Source: CADCTB01 sp963768975 (lineage in GTDB: Bacteria > Actinomycetota > Acidimicrobiia > Acidimicrobiales > AC-14). Taken from it: a stretch of 64,000 nt of DNA. Location of the stretch: assembly GCA_963768975.1 (NCBI GenBank), contig CAVYKB010000019.1, positions 124,001-188,000 of the forward strand, in the 5' to 3' direction. A program made the position numbers and the translations under genes. Shown here in pieces: positions 21,301 through 61,322 of this stretch. The notes beneath the pieces are model-generated. The model searched no databases, was not told the origin of the DNA, and was given only the letters and a program-made list of their open reading frames with translations. Numbering within the stretch: position 1 is the stretch's first letter; each line of letters opens with the position of its first letter.

Positions 21301-24300
21301 CCTCGTCGGGCCCGGTCGCCGGCTCCGGCAACTCGGGTGCGACGGGGGCCACGGGTGCGGTCACCTCCTCCGGCGCCCGCACGGTCAACCTCACCGTGCC
21401 CGGCGGCGGCCCGGTCACCGTCACGGTGGTGCCCGCCGCCTCGGGCGACAGCGGCAACTCGGGAACCACTGGCGCTGTGGTCGCCGACGGCCTGGCCCGC
21501 TCCGACGCCAACACCGGCGCCCTGGCCGGCGCCGACGCCAACTCGGGCGCCAGCGGGGCTGCGGTCAACACCGGCACCCTGCTCGTGGCCGGCGGCGCCG
21601 GCGGCGAGGGCGGCACCGGCGCCACTGCGATCGCAGACGCCGGCGGGCCGGCCACAACCATCGTGACCAGCACCGGAACGCTCAGCCCGGTCACCGTGAG
21701 CACCATCGGCGGCAACTCGGTGGCCGCCCTCGCCGCCGGGGGCGGCAACGGCGGGTCGGCCACCGGCACCTTGAGCCCGGTCGCCAATACCGGCTCCACC
21801 GGATCGGCCGACGGGCAGTCCAGCGCCACTAACTCCGGTACCACGGGCGGCGCCTCGTCGACGGCCACAGCCGACCCGGTCGCCGCCTCCGGCAACTCGG
21901 GCGTCACCGGCTCGACCGGCGCGGTCACCTCCTCCAGCAGCCGCACGGTCACCCGCACGGTCTCCGGGCCCCTCGTCGTCGGGCCGGCCGTGGCGTCGGG
22001 CGACTCCGGTGCCTCCGGCGACACCGGCGCGGTGACCGTTGAGGGCGCCGCCCTCTCGGTCTCCAGCTCGGGCGCCATCGCCCGGGGCGACGCAACTTCG
22101 GGCGACTCCGGCCCGGCCACCAACGACATCCTGGTGGTCTCGGTCGGTGGCGCCGGCGGCGACGGTGGCGACTTCGCCACGGTCACCGCATCCTCCGGTG
22201 GGCCCGCCCTGACCGTTGTCGACAGTTCCGGCGCCGCCAGCCCGGTCGTCGTCAGCGCTCGGGGCGGGTCCTCGGTCGCCACCCTCGACGTGAGCGGTGC
22301 GGCCGGCGGGTCGTCGACCGTCTCGGCGGCACCGGTCGCCGACACCGGCGACACCGGGGCGGCTGTCTCCCAGGCCAGCGCCACCAACACGGGCACCACG
22401 GGCCCGGCCACTGGGTCGGCCTCCACTGCGCCGGCCGGCCGCAGCGGCTCGTCGGGCGCCACCGGCCCCACGGGGACGGCGGCGGCGGCCACCGCCGGCG
22501 ACTCGATCAGCGGCGGCTCGGGCAACTCCGGCGCCACCGGCGACGTCGCCGTCACCGGGACGGCCCGCTCCATCGCCGGCACCGGCGGCTCCGCTCTCGC
22601 CGACGCCACCTCGGGCGACTCCGGCCCGGCGGCCAACGACCTGCTGGTCGTGGGGGCCGGCGGCGCTGGTGGCGGCGGCGGCCTGCTCGCCACTGTCACG
22701 GCGGCGGCCGGTGGGCCGGCGACGGTCACGGTCGGCAGCGCCGGGGTGCTCAGCCCGGTGGTGGCCAGCGCCAGCGGCGGCAGCAGCGTGGCCACCCTCG
22801 ATGCCTCCGGCGGCGCCGGCGGCTCGTCGGCGGTGAGCGCCGCTCCGGTCGCCTGGTCCGGCCACACCGGCTCGGCCACCGCCCAGTCCAGCGCCACCAA
22901 CACCGGCACCACCGGGGCGGCCAACTCCAACGCCGTCTCCAACCCCACCGGCGTTTCCGGCCCGTCAGGCGCCTCCGGCGCCACCGGGACCGCTTCCAAC
23001 ACCTCCACGGCTTCCAACAGCGGTCTTTCCATCACCGTTGCCGGCATCACCATCAACCTGGGCACGGCCTCGGCCACCGGCGGGGCGGCCCGCAGCGGCG
23101 ACTCCGGCGCCACCGGCGACACCGGCTCGGTGGTCGTCGACGGGTCGGCCCTCTCCGACGCCACCACCGGCGCCACCGCCCTCTCCCTCGGGGCCTCGGG
23201 CGCCTCGGGTCCCGCCACCAACGACACGGTCCTCGGGGGCGCCGGCGGCAACGGCGGGGCCGGCGGGCTGGCCCCCTTGGCCACGGCCGGCGCCGGCGGC
23301 GCTGCGGTTGTAGGCGTCGCGGCGGCCGGCGTGTCGAGCCCCGTCACCGCCGCCTCGGTGGCCGGCTCCAGCATCGCCACCGTCGACACCTCCGGTGGGG
23401 CCGGCGGGGCCTCCACGCTCACCGCCAGCCCCCGGGCCACGTCGGGAGACACCGGCGAGGCCGTCGCCCAGTCCTCCAGCACCAACGACGGCCGCACCGG
23501 GCCGGCGACCTCGGCGGCGGCAGCGGCGCCGGCCGGCGCCAGCGGCGCCTCGGGGGCCAGCGGGGCCACCGGGCCGGCGTCGTCGTCGGCGACGGCCACC
23601 AACTCGGGCATTCTCGGATCGGCCACCGCCACCGGGGGGGCGGCCACCAGCGGCGACTCGGGCGCCACCGGCGGCACCGGCGACGTGCTCAGTGCCGCCG
23701 ACGCCCGTTCCAACGCCTCCACCGGCTCCAACGCAACGTCCATCGGCGAGTCGGGCCCGAGCGGCACCGCTTCCAACACCACCGCCGGCGTCTCGGCCGG
23801 TGGGGACGGCGGCGCCGGCGGCCTGCTGGCGGCGGCCACCTCGGCGGCAGGGGGCGACGCCACCAACGTGGTGCTCGCCGCCGGCCTGCTCAGCCCCGTC
23901 GTCGCCGCCGCCGCCGCCGGCAGCAGCGTGGCGACGGTCGCCGCCGCCGGCGGGGCTGGCGGATCTGCCGCTGTCGGCCTCACGCCGACGGCCTCTTCCG
24001 GCACGACGGGGGCCGGCGTCGCCCAGTCCAGCGCAACGAACACGGGGACGACCGGAGCTGCGGCCTCGGGCGCGGCCGCCGGCGGCCTGGCCGTTTCCGG
24101 CCCCTCCGGCGCCAGCGGGGCCACCGGCCCCGCCACCTCAACCGTCACCGCCACCAACACCGCCGTCCTGGGCCGGGCCTCCGTCACCGGCGGGCCGGTC
24201 ACCTCGGGCGACACCGGCGCCACCGGCGCCACCGGCGACGCGGCTGGCCTGGCCGACGCCGACTCGAGCGCCAACACCGGCGCCCTCTCCCTCGCCGACG

Positions 24301-26213
24301 GCATCTCCGGTGGGTCGGGCGGTGCCGTTAACGACAGCGTGGCGGGCGCCGCCGGCGGCGCCGGGGGAGCGGGCGGCGTCGGCGCTTCGGCGTCTGCGGC
24401 GGGCGGCTCGGCGGGGAACGCGATCGTGTCCCTGGGGATCGCCAGCCCGGCCACCGCCACCGCCACCGGCGGCTCGAGCGTGGGTACGGCCGACGCCTCG
24501 GGCGGGCGCGGCGGGGCCGGCGCTGTCACCCTGGCGCCCATCGCCACCTCCGGCGGGTCGGGCGACGCTTGGGCCCGTTCCTCTTCGACCAACACCGGCA
24601 TCACCGGCCCGGCGACGAGCGCCGCGGTTGCGGCGCCGGCCGCTGGGTCGGGGGCCTCCGGGCTCAGCGGTGCCACGGGCGCCGTCCGGGCCGCGGCCAC
24701 CGCAGTGAACGACGGCATCCTGGGCCTGGCCGGCGTGGTCACCGGCCCGATCGCGGGTGGGGCCTCCGGCACCACCGGTACCACCGGCGACGCCTTGTCC
24801 GACGCCGGCGCCGACTCGGCGGCCAACTCCGGCGCCGGCTCCAACGCCGACGCCCTCTCCGGCGCGACGGGCACGGCGCTGAACGACTCCGCCCTCGCCG
24901 GCTCGGGCGGCGCCGGCGGCGATGGGGGAGCGGCGCTCGGGGCCTCGGCCGCCGGTGGCCCGGCCGCCAACGTCGCCCTGGTGGCAGGACCGACCGTGGC
25001 CACCGCCCTCGGCGGCGCCTCGGTCGCCACCTCGGCCGGTGCCGGCGGGGCTGGGGCCGCCGGCACCGCCACCGCCGCCCCGGCGGCCACGACCGGCGGC
25101 TCGGGTGCCGCCGACGCCGGCTCCTCCGCCTCCAACAGCGGCCGCACCGGCGCTTCCAACAGCGACGCCAGCGCCCGCCCCGCTTCCAACACCGGCGTCA
25201 GCGGCCCCACCGGGGCCAGCGGCCCGGTGGCGGCCACGGCCGGCGCCACCAACACCGCCGTCCTCGGCACCGCCTCGGTCGACCTGCTTCTGCCGGCGCC
25301 GGCGCCGAAGACCCCGGGGCCGGTCGCCTTCCGCCTCGCCGGCGCCGCCTCTGCCCTGCCCGCCGGTGAGGCCGCCCCGGCCGCCCTCGCCGCCGGCGCC
25401 GCCGAGGCCACCGCCGGCGCCGGCTCGACCCTCTCCGATTCGCCAGGTGGCGGTACCAGCTCGGGTGGCGGAACCAACCCGGGCGGCGGCACAGGCGCCG
25501 GCAGTGGAACCCTGGCGGGCTCCACTGCCGGCGCACCCGGTGCCGCCCCGGCCTCCGCCTCGCCGGGCGAGCGCTCGGGCGGCGCCGTCGCCGCCGACGC
25601 CACGTCGGTGGCCTCCGGCACCTGCGCCCGGGCCGCCCGCAACTCCGTCGCCTCCGGCTGCGCCACCGCCAGCACCGGCTCCGTCGCCTCCGGCGACGCC
25701 GTGGCCGCCGCCGGCTCGGTCGCCTCCGGTTGCAGCACGGCAGTCGACAGCTCCACCGCCTCCGGCGGGTGCCCGCGCCCGGCAGCCTCCCGGCCCACGC
25801 CCAACGCGCCGGTGCCGGCAACCCTCAACCAGCCCATGACCCCCGCCCGGCTGGCGCTGACGGGCACGGAGGCCGCCTCCCTGGCCCGCTTCGCAGGCCT
25901 GCTCCTCTTCTTCGGCGGAATTCTTTTCGGAGCCGGGTCCCGCCGGCAGTCCGAAGCACACTTCGCATCATCTGAGCCCCTTTCGATGCCGAAAGGCGCT
26001 GAAGAGGGCGCACAGGGGGCCTCTGAGGGGCTCCAACGTCGCGCGTTGGCCTTCCAACGGCGATCCAACACCGCAAAAGTGCAGGTCAGCGGCCCAATTT
26101 CTGCTGCAAAGCATCCTTTCGTCGCGGCCAAAGGCGTGTTAAACCACACCGGTCAGACGGGGTGCCACCCGTCTGTCAGGCGGCAGGTAGGCGGTAGGCG
26201 GCAGGTTTCGTGA
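15303..26213 (+). CDS. Giant repeat surface protein 1 (LAXTG-anchored)
   Basis: The 3636-residue product begins MSASKRNEVVRPLRWVASFA, a signal peptide with likely cleavage at ASA|E. After a Thr/Pro/Ala-rich stretch and a Cys-containing low-GC domain (near 15960-16420) come 16 units of a roughly 180-residue repeat rich in Gly, Ser, Thr, Ala and Asn; each unit has a GGSSIATxDASGGDGG core, a SATNTGNTG segment and an NTAILGSA-like end. Then follow a 12-residue SVASG module, LALTG (25851-25865), a membrane helix and GSRRQ. LALTG fits the LAXTG signal of class E sortases, so covalent cell-wall attachment is inferred. Odd: a further tail of about 90 residues follows the anchor and translates through a hairpin and the next gene's control region, suggesting a lost stop. 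No enzymatic domain is visible; adhesin or surface-layer fibre are possible roles. Confidence 0.85.
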   Translation: MSASKRNEVVRPLRWVASFALLAGLFLVLNAGAASAETAPAPAAAGTQSQGTSTASPVTTVGPSGPQSGEAAPAPTPTTVAPATTVPAPTTTVPMGSGGSKPSLAVLQQITATTTTVPTQASGPAAAKLETTTTTAPTTAGTTSVTETSKATGEASAPAAQTPAQTSGSGGSSPAALQTFAATATVAGPTSTAPSAAGKSAASGALSGHDSDEVRNDDGSSRVSPANGVTFTRNADGTRCRAVRDDDGHGNLLEVLIGSGCHSRDTHGNPLGGDASHMVISIGSSANSITSGGQGRNAKASCIAIRGDADCKSIGGYGGGNAETLAIAIGKGRYANGIAVGGDTQGGTAGSATNFALAIGGGPVSGTALGGTSRSTAKAGGGDGGSSGVTAAPTAGNGSTGGVAAGASSDNSGTTGSASSNAASGPQAGTGPSGNTGGTGTTTSTPQASNTAPLGSASQAGGGATSGPSGSTGNTGNAIADGNASSVANTGANSTATAQTGSSGAATNNTNIVSTGGNGGAGGNAIAVSGTGGDATNTVIGIGGGTVNATTIGGSSIATADASGGDGGSSTVTVNPTTSGHGGGGNNTTVASSGGAGGNGGTALAIAGPGGSANQTVIGIGGGTITAVATGGSSIATADASGGKGGASVVSVTPTANGGGGGAPADASASSSATNSGNTGSASSGSTSNPVATSGGSGGSGSTGGATSNPSATNDGILGTVSASGGGGAASGQSGGTGPTGQALAGGNANSIANTGANSNATAVTADSGSATNVTLIASTGGAGGRAGSATTVSAAGGSVANTVIGGPNTPQAVNAVAGSSIATGSAAGGDGGASTVTVTPTAISGNTGNASAQSSASNSGNTGDAVSGSTANPVAGSGASGASGGTGSATSSPTATNNGMLGSASASGGGAGSGRSGPSGASGAAVADGDSNSIANTGGNATADARSGDTGDARNITVVGSTGGAGGAGGSTAAVSGTGGAVTNLVAGADVDQPFASVARAGSSVATGDASGGDGGANTVTVTPTAISGNSGDASASASATNSGDTGSATSTSASNPSAASGGTGSTGGTGSATSSPTAINTAILGSATAGGGAGASSGNSASGAASGGSGGSGSSGPALAGGESNSIANTGANGVANATSGDTGDAVNTTVIVGGGGAGGAGGSSAPIAGAGGTASNTVLGLVVPLAATSTGGSSIATADAGGGAGGANTTTVTPTAISGDSGDADAQASATNSGNTGDAGSSSTSSPMATSGGTGVTGSTGNATSNPTANNSGVLGSAAASTTVAGNSAHTGTSGGSGNTGSATADGSTDSIGNSGANAGADAVTGSTGVADNVTTVASTGGTGGTGGLAAPVAVAGGAAVNVAGGPNVVAVGVAGSTVAAAKSLGGNGGANTTTISPKATSGNSGDAAARTSASNSGDTGTSSSTSDSNPMAASGNSGTTGGSGTATSNPSATNTGILGTATVGAGVAAGSSSGGAVSGGSGDSGLTGATIAVGTSNSTANTGANAEVNSLSGSSGPAVNTTAIVSGGGAGGNGGTAIALGSNGAASLNAAVDAGVLSPVTLTAAGGASLSSADASGGDGGSTSVKVAPTAISGSTGSATGQTSATNTGNTGDATSSSSSNPVARSGDSGNTGSTGAASSNRTASNTAILGSVTGTSGNALSGQSGDSGATGVTVADGEANSVANTGASANAAHTARSGDSGAAVNTTTIVALGGPGGDGGDIAVGTAGAGGSGTNVVDSSGVLSPVTAVARGGSSIATVDASGGDGGDVTVEAAPYARSGDTGSVSSQATATNSGTTGSARSTASSDPVAGSGNSGTTGGTGAVTATGNRTVNLTGAGPVVEVLVVPQSGDSGNSGHTGSVLAAGRADSTANTGAVAAGDAISGAAIARGSGPAVNDTEIVALGGPGGDGGDAALATASAGGPALNVVVSSGVSSPVTVTSGGGSSIATVDASGGDGGSATAVANPRATTGSTGSVSSQTSATNSGTTGSAVSAASSGPVAGSGNSGATGATGAVTSSGARTVNLTVPGGGPVTVTVVPAASGDSGNSGTTGAVVADGLARSDANTGALAGADANSGASGAAVNTGTLLVAGGAGGEGGTGATAIADAGGPATTIVTSTGTLSPVTVSTIGGNSVAALAAGGGNGGSATGTLSPVANTGSTGSADGQSSATNSGTTGGASSTATADPVAASGNSGVTGSTGAVTSSSSRTVTRTVSGPLVVGPAVASGDSGASGDTGAVTVEGAALSVSSSGAIARGDATSGDSGPATNDILVVSVGGAGGDGGDFATVTASSGGPALTVVDSSGAASPVVVSARGGSSVATLDVSGAAGGSSTVSAAPVADTGDTGAAVSQASATNTGTTGPATGSASTAPAGRSGSSGATGPTGTAAAATAGDSISGGSGNSGATGDVAVTGTARSIAGTGGSALADATSGDSGPAANDLLVVGAGGAGGGGGLLATVTAAAGGPATVTVGSAGVLSPVVASASGGSSVATLDASGGAGGSSAVSAAPVAWSGHTGSATAQSSATNTGTTGAANSNAVSNPTGVSGPSGASGATGTASNTSTASNSGLSITVAGITINLGTASATGGAARSGDSGATGDTGSVVVDGSALSDATTGATALSLGASGASGPATNDTVLGGAGGNGGAGGLAPLATAGAGGAAVVGVAAAGVSSPVTAASVAGSSIATVDTSGGAGGASTLTASPRATSGDTGEAVAQSSSTNDGRTGPATSAAAAAPAGASGASGASGATGPASSSATATNSGILGSATATGGAATSGDSGATGGTGDVLSAADARSNASTGSNATSIGESGPSGTASNTTAGVSAGGDGGAGGLLAAATSAAGGDATNVVLAAGLLSPVVAAAAAGSSVATVAAAGGAGGSAAVGLTPTASSGTTGAGVAQSSATNTGTTGAAASGAAAGGLAVSGPSGASGATGPATSTVTATNTAVLGRASVTGGPVTSGDTGATGATGDAAGLADADSSANTGALSLADGISGGSGGAVNDSVAGAAGGAGGAGGVGASASAAGGSAGNAIVSLGIASPATATATGGSSVGTADASGGRGGAGAVTLAPIATSGGSGDAWARSSSTNTGITGPATSAAVAAPAAGSGASGLSGATGAVRAAATAVNDGILGLAGVVTGPIAGGASGTTGTTGDALSDAGADSAANSGAGSNADALSGATGTALNDSALAGSGGAGGDGGAALGASAAGGPAANVALVAGPTVATALGGASVATSAGAGGAGAAGTATAAPAATTGGSGAADAGSSASNSGRTGASNSDASARPASNTGVSGPTGASGPVAATAGATNTAVLGTASVDLLLPAPAPKTPGPVAFRLAGAASALPAGEAAPAALAAGAAEATAGAGSTLSDSPGGGTSSGGGTNPGGGTGAGSGTLAGSTAGAPGAAPASASPGERSGGAVAADATSVASGTCARAARNSVASGCATASTGSVASGDAVAAAGSVASGCSTAVDSSTASGGCPRPAASRPTPNAPVPATLNQPMTPARLALTGTEAASLARFAGLLLFFGGILFGAGSRRQSEAHFASSEPLSMPKGAEEGAQGASEGLQRRALAFQRRSNTAKVQVSGPISAAKHPFVAAKGVLNHTGQTGCHPSVRRQVGGRRQVS
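16141..16320 (+). other. Low-GC coding patch inside giant gene 1
   Basis: By hand count this 180-base stretch is about 53% GC, against well over 70% around it, and uses AT-ending codons (AAT, ATT, GAT, GCA) rare in the neighbours. It encodes MVISIGSSANSITSGG, then a segment with two Cys, then LAIAIGKGRYANGIAVGG. The alternating AxAIG/ANGIAVG pattern resembles trimeric-autotransporter (YadA head) beta-roll repeats; that likeness is by eye only. Confidence 0.6.
16480..25290 (+). repeat. Array of 16 protein-coding repeat units (giant gene 1)
   Basis: Counting the GGSSIATxDASGGxGG core gives 16 units of about 550 bases. The first is truncated: after its core it passes straight into a new GGNGGTA segment and lacks the SATNTG part. 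Each complete unit runs SGxSGxTG (collagen-like GXX triplets), an ANTGA segment, GDSGxAxN, GGxGGxGG, then the core, PxAxSG, SQxSATNTGxTG, and an AILG end. No PE_PGRS-like glycine zones are present, unlike giants 2 and 3. Confidence 0.8.
25605..25773 (+). repeat. 12-residue SVASG repeat module (giant 1)
   Basis: About five copies of a 36-base unit encoding SVASGxxxAxxx (for example SVASGTCARAAR, SVASGCATASTG, SVASGDAVAAAG). The same module stands directly before the LAXTG anchor in giants 2 and 3 and makes up most of the two mini-proteins. Confidence 0.75.
25976..25999 (+). terminator. Hairpin inside the 3' tail of giant gene 1
   Basis: CCTTTCG, loop ATGC, CGAAAGG: a perfect 7-bp stem, extendable by two more pairs after a mismatch. 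It begins directly after a TGA (25973-25975) that is out of frame with the gene. This is where a terminator would be expected if the gene originally ended just after its membrane anchor. Confidence 0.4.
26031..26089 (+). promoter_or_regulatory. CCAAC half-site array, copy 2 (upstream of giant gene 2)
   Basis: CCAAC, 7 bases, GTTGG, 4 bases, CCAAC, 6 bases, CCAAC, followed by AAAAG and CAGGTCAG. It ends 168 bases before the giant 2 start and overlaps the abnormal coding tail of giant gene 1, which argues that the tail is a recent read-through into control DNA. I could not fix a convincing -35/-10 pair downstream. Confidence 0.75.
26154..26175 (+). promoter_or_regulatory. Leader hairpin of giant gene 2
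   Basis: CAGACGGG, loop GTGCCA, CCCGTCTG: a perfect 8-bp stem 82 bases before the start codon. A similar 8-bp hairpin (42143-42163) precedes giant gene 3. The role is unknown. Confidence 0.4.
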
Positions 26214-26257
26214 GTACCGACAGGGTCGTCGAGGACCCCAACCAACAAGGGATGAGC

Positions 26258-41338
<15,081 letters not shown>

Positions 41339-41389
41339 GGCCCACTTCCCCATCAATCAGCAACCAAAAGAGAAGGAGAGTTACCAACA

Positions 41390-41887
41390 ATGCGACTGAG
41401 GACCAGCATGGCGGTTGCCATCGCCGGAGTTGCTGCGGTGATCGGCCTGCTGGCCGGCCCCGCCGCCGCCCAGACCTCCGGGCCCTCCACCAGCGGCGGC
41501 GCCCGGGCCACCACCGACTCGGTGGCCTCGGGCACCTGCGTGGCGGTCAACGACTCGACCTGCTCGGGTAGCGGCACCGCCACCCACGACTCCACCGCCT
41601 CGGGCAGCGCCCACGCCCGTGACGGCTCCACCAGCTCCGGCTGCGCCACCGCCATCAACGACTCCACCGCCTCGGGCTCGCCCTGCCCGTCGGCCGGCCC
41701 CGGCCCCGGCCCCGGCGGCACCACCGTCACCACCCGGCCCACCGCCGGCGGCGGCGGCGGTGCCACCACCGCCCGCCTGGCCCTGACCGGGACCTCCAGC
41801 GCCGAGCTGGCCGCCCTGGCCCTGGGCGTGTTGGCTCTCGGCGGCGTGCTCGTCCTGGTCGGCGCCCGCCGGCCCCAGGAGGGCTAG
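41390..41887 (+). CDS. Mini LAXTG surface protein, copy 1
   Basis: The 165-residue product begins with a signal peptide (MRLRTSMAVAIAGVAAVIGL, likely cleaved at AAA|Q). The mature part is five 12-residue repeats (DSVASGTCVAVN, DSTCSGSGTATH, DSTASGSAHARD, and so on), a Gly/Pro/Thr linker, LALTG (41777-41791), a membrane helix and GARRPQEG. It is therefore the C-terminal module of the giants as a stand-alone exported protein. The mature repeats contain several Cys. ATG at 41390 has AAGGAG at 41373-41378, an 11-base spacing. It lies 51 bases after giant 2 and is followed by a strong hairpin. The protein sequence is identical to that of copy 2. Confidence 0.88.
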   Translation: MRLRTSMAVAIAGVAAVIGLLAGPAAAQTSGPSTSGGARATTDSVASGTCVAVNDSTCSGSGTATHDSTASGSAHARDGSTSSGCATAINDSTASGSPCPSAGPGPGPGGTTVTTRPTAGGGGGATTARLALTGTSSAELAALALGVLALGGVLVLVGARRPQEG

Positions 41888-41949
41888 AACACCCTCTGCT
41901 GACCGGGCTGCAGCCCTGCAGCTGCAACCGGAAGAAAGTCACGCACGAT

Positions 41950-41978
41950 CGACGGCCCGCGAGCTTCGCGGGCCGTCG
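41950..41978 (+). terminator. Terminator hairpin after the giant 2 / mini 1 pair
   Basis: CGACGGCCCGCGA, loop GCT, TCGCGGGCCGTCG: a perfect 13-bp stem 63 bases after the mini-protein stop. No T-run follows. It is the strongest hairpin I found in the window and separates the giant 2 unit from giant 3. Confidence 0.75.
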
Positions 41979-42015
41979 GCGCGCCCGCCCACAGGGCGGC
42001 AGCGCCTTTCGTGGG

Positions 42016-42073
42016 CTCCAACGGTTCCTGTTGGTGTCCCAACAGGGATCCAACACACAAAAGTCCAGGTCAG
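42016..42073 (+). promoter_or_regulatory. CCAAC half-site array, copy 3 (upstream of giant gene 3)
   Basis: CCAAC, 7 bases, GTTGG, 4 bases, CCAAC, 6 bases, CCAAC, then AAAAG and CCAGGTCAG. Half-site spacing is the same as in copy 2 although the spacer bases differ, which argues for selection on the half-sites. It ends 194 bases before the start codon. Confidence 0.78.
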
Positions 42074-42077
42074 ATGG

Positions 42078-42163
42078 GGTAGAAAGCCCTGTTGAGGCTC
42101 CTTCCTTCTCGACCGCAACCGTGGTAGAACGCCCTCAGATCTCTGGTCCCGGCGGGGGACCAG
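42078..42163 (+). other. Direct repeats and hairpin in the giant gene 3 leader
   Basis: GGTAGAAAGCCCT (42078-42090) and GGTAGAACGCCCT (42123-42135) are 13-base direct repeats with one difference, 45 bases apart. CTGGTCCC, loop GGCGG, GGGACCAG (42143-42163) is a perfect 8-bp inverted repeat. Neither repeat is present before giants 1 or 2, though giant 2 has a comparable hairpin. Confidence 0.45.
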
Positions 42164-42267
42164 GAGCGGAATATCTCTGAAGTTCCCTGCGAAAAGGCCG
42201 GTGGGCCCCGGCAGGCTCCCGGCAGCACCCGACCGCGGCGACGCGGACCGACCGACAAGGGATGAGC

Positions 42268-60378
<18,111 letters not shown>

Positions 60379-60429
60379 GGCCCACTTCCCCATCAATCAG
60401 CAACCAAAAGAGAAGGAGAGTTACCAACA

Positions 60430-60927
60430 ATGCGACTGAGGACCAGCATGGCGGTTGCCATCGCCGGAGTTGCTGCGGTGATCGGCCTGCTGGCCGGCCC
60501 CGCCGCCGCCCAGACCTCCGGGCCCTCCACCAGCGGCGGCGCCCGGGCCACCACCGACTCGGTGGCCTCGGGCACCTGCGTGGCGGTCAACGACTCGACC
60601 TGCTCGGGTAGCGGCACCGCCACCCACGACTCCACCGCCTCGGGCAGCGCCCACGCCCGTGACGGCTCCACCAGCTCCGGCTGCGCCACCGCCATCAACG
60701 ACTCCACCGCCTCGGGCTCGCCCTGCCCGTCGGCCGGCCCCGGCCCCGGCCCCGGCGGCACCACCGTCACCACCCGGCCCACCGCCGGCGGCGGCGGCGG
60801 TGCCACCACCGCCCGCCTGGCCCTGACCGGGACCTCCAGCGCCGAGCTGGCCGCCCTGGCCCTGGGCGTGTTGGCTCTCGGCGGCGTGCTCGTCCTGGTC
60901 GGCGCCCGCCGGCCCCAGGAGGGCTAG
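60430..60927 (+). CDS. Mini LAXTG surface protein, copy 2
   Basis: The 165-residue product is identical to copy 1: signal peptide, five 12-residue DSxASG repeats, Gly/Pro/Thr linker, LALTG (60817-60831), membrane helix and Arg tail. It follows giant 3 by 51 bases with the same AAGGAG ribosome-binding site (60413-60418). The giant-plus-mini pairing is thus kept in both tandem copies. Giant 1 has no such partner, its place being taken by the control region of giant 2. Possible roles are a wall-bound co-factor, a cap, or a nucleating subunit for the giant; nothing in the sequence distinguishes these. Confidence 0.88.
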   Translation: MRLRTSMAVAIAGVAAVIGLLAGPAAAQTSGPSTSGGARATTDSVASGTCVAVNDSTCSGSGTATHDSTASGSAHARDGSTSSGCATAINDSTASGSPCPSAGPGPGPGGTTVTTRPTAGGGGGATTARLALTGTSSAELAALALGVLALGGVLVLVGARRPQEG

Positions 60928-60942
60928 AACACCCTCTGCTGA

Positions 60943-60984
60943 CCGGCTGCAGGCCCACCTGGCGGATGGTGGACCTGCAGCCGG
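60943..60984 (+). terminator. Terminator-like hairpin after the giant 3 / mini 2 pair
   Basis: CCGGCTGCAGG and CCTGCAGCCGG pair perfectly; the stem continues with CCACC/GGTGG after one C/A mismatch and closes on an 8-base loop TGGCGGAT. It begins 16 bases after the stop. There is no T-run. Confidence 0.7.
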
Positions 60985-61012
60985 TTGGCGCGCCCGCCGA
61001 CCCGGGCGGCGG

Positions 61013-61018
61013 TATGGT
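61013..61018 (+). promoter_or_regulatory. -10 box (TATGGT) for the right-hand gene cluster
   Basis: TATGGT lies 38 bases before the ATG at 61057, downstream of the terminator hairpin, giving a short leader that carries GGAGG at 61044-61048. Confidence 0.4.
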
Positions 61019-61056
61019 TGGGTTCGCAGGATGTCTCTCAAGCGGAGGTACATGCC

Positions 61057-61278
61057 ATGGCGCTCGAAGAGGTGGTCGACGAACACTTCCTGAACCGGTA
61101 CCGGGCCCTGCTCGATGCCGAGGATGCTGCGTTCGACGAGCTGGAGCACGCGTACGAGGACGGAGATCGGGAGCACTTCCTGGCCGACCTCGGTGATTGG
61201 GAGAGGTGCGTCGAGCGCCGGGTGGCTTTCCTCACCCGCAACCAGGTCCTGCCGGAATCTGTCGGGGCGGTGACCTGA
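61057..61278 (+). CDS. Small acidic protein of unknown function
   Basis: The 73-residue product (MALEEVVDEHFLNRYRALLD...) is predicted to be largely helical and acidic, with many Asp and Glu and a single Cys, and has no signal or membrane segment. I do not recognise a family. The start is well supported: GGAGG at 61044-61048 lies 8 bases before ATG. The first gene after the giant locus, it precedes the exported TIM-barrel gene in the same direction. Confidence 0.65.
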   Translation: MALEEVVDEHFLNRYRALLDAEDAAFDELEHAYEDGDREHFLADLGDWERCVERRVAFLTRNQVLPESVGAVT

Positions 61279-61322
61279 GGCCCGCAGCTGGCGCGCCCGC
61301 CGCGGGCCGGCGGGCGCGAGCA

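Larger units (their letters stand above)
41888..42267 (+). other. 380-bp intergenic region between mini-protein 1 and giant gene 3
   Basis: No gene is supported. It holds a 12-base palindrome GGGCTGCAGCCC (41905-41916), the terminator hairpin at 41950-41978, the CCAAC array at 42016-42073, two GGTAGAA(A/C)GCCCT direct repeats, an 8-bp leader hairpin, and the AAGGG ribosome-binding site at 42257-42261. Confidence 0.7.

Noticed and set aside
20642..26149. An 1835-codon minus-strand frame antisense to giant gene 1
   Set aside because: Shadow of the repeats, without domains or plausible translation start.
26252..26257. First ATG of giant gene 2 (and the equivalent 42262 in giant gene 3)
   Set aside because: The AAGGG ribosome-binding site directly abuts it; the second ATG six bases on has proper spacing in both genes.
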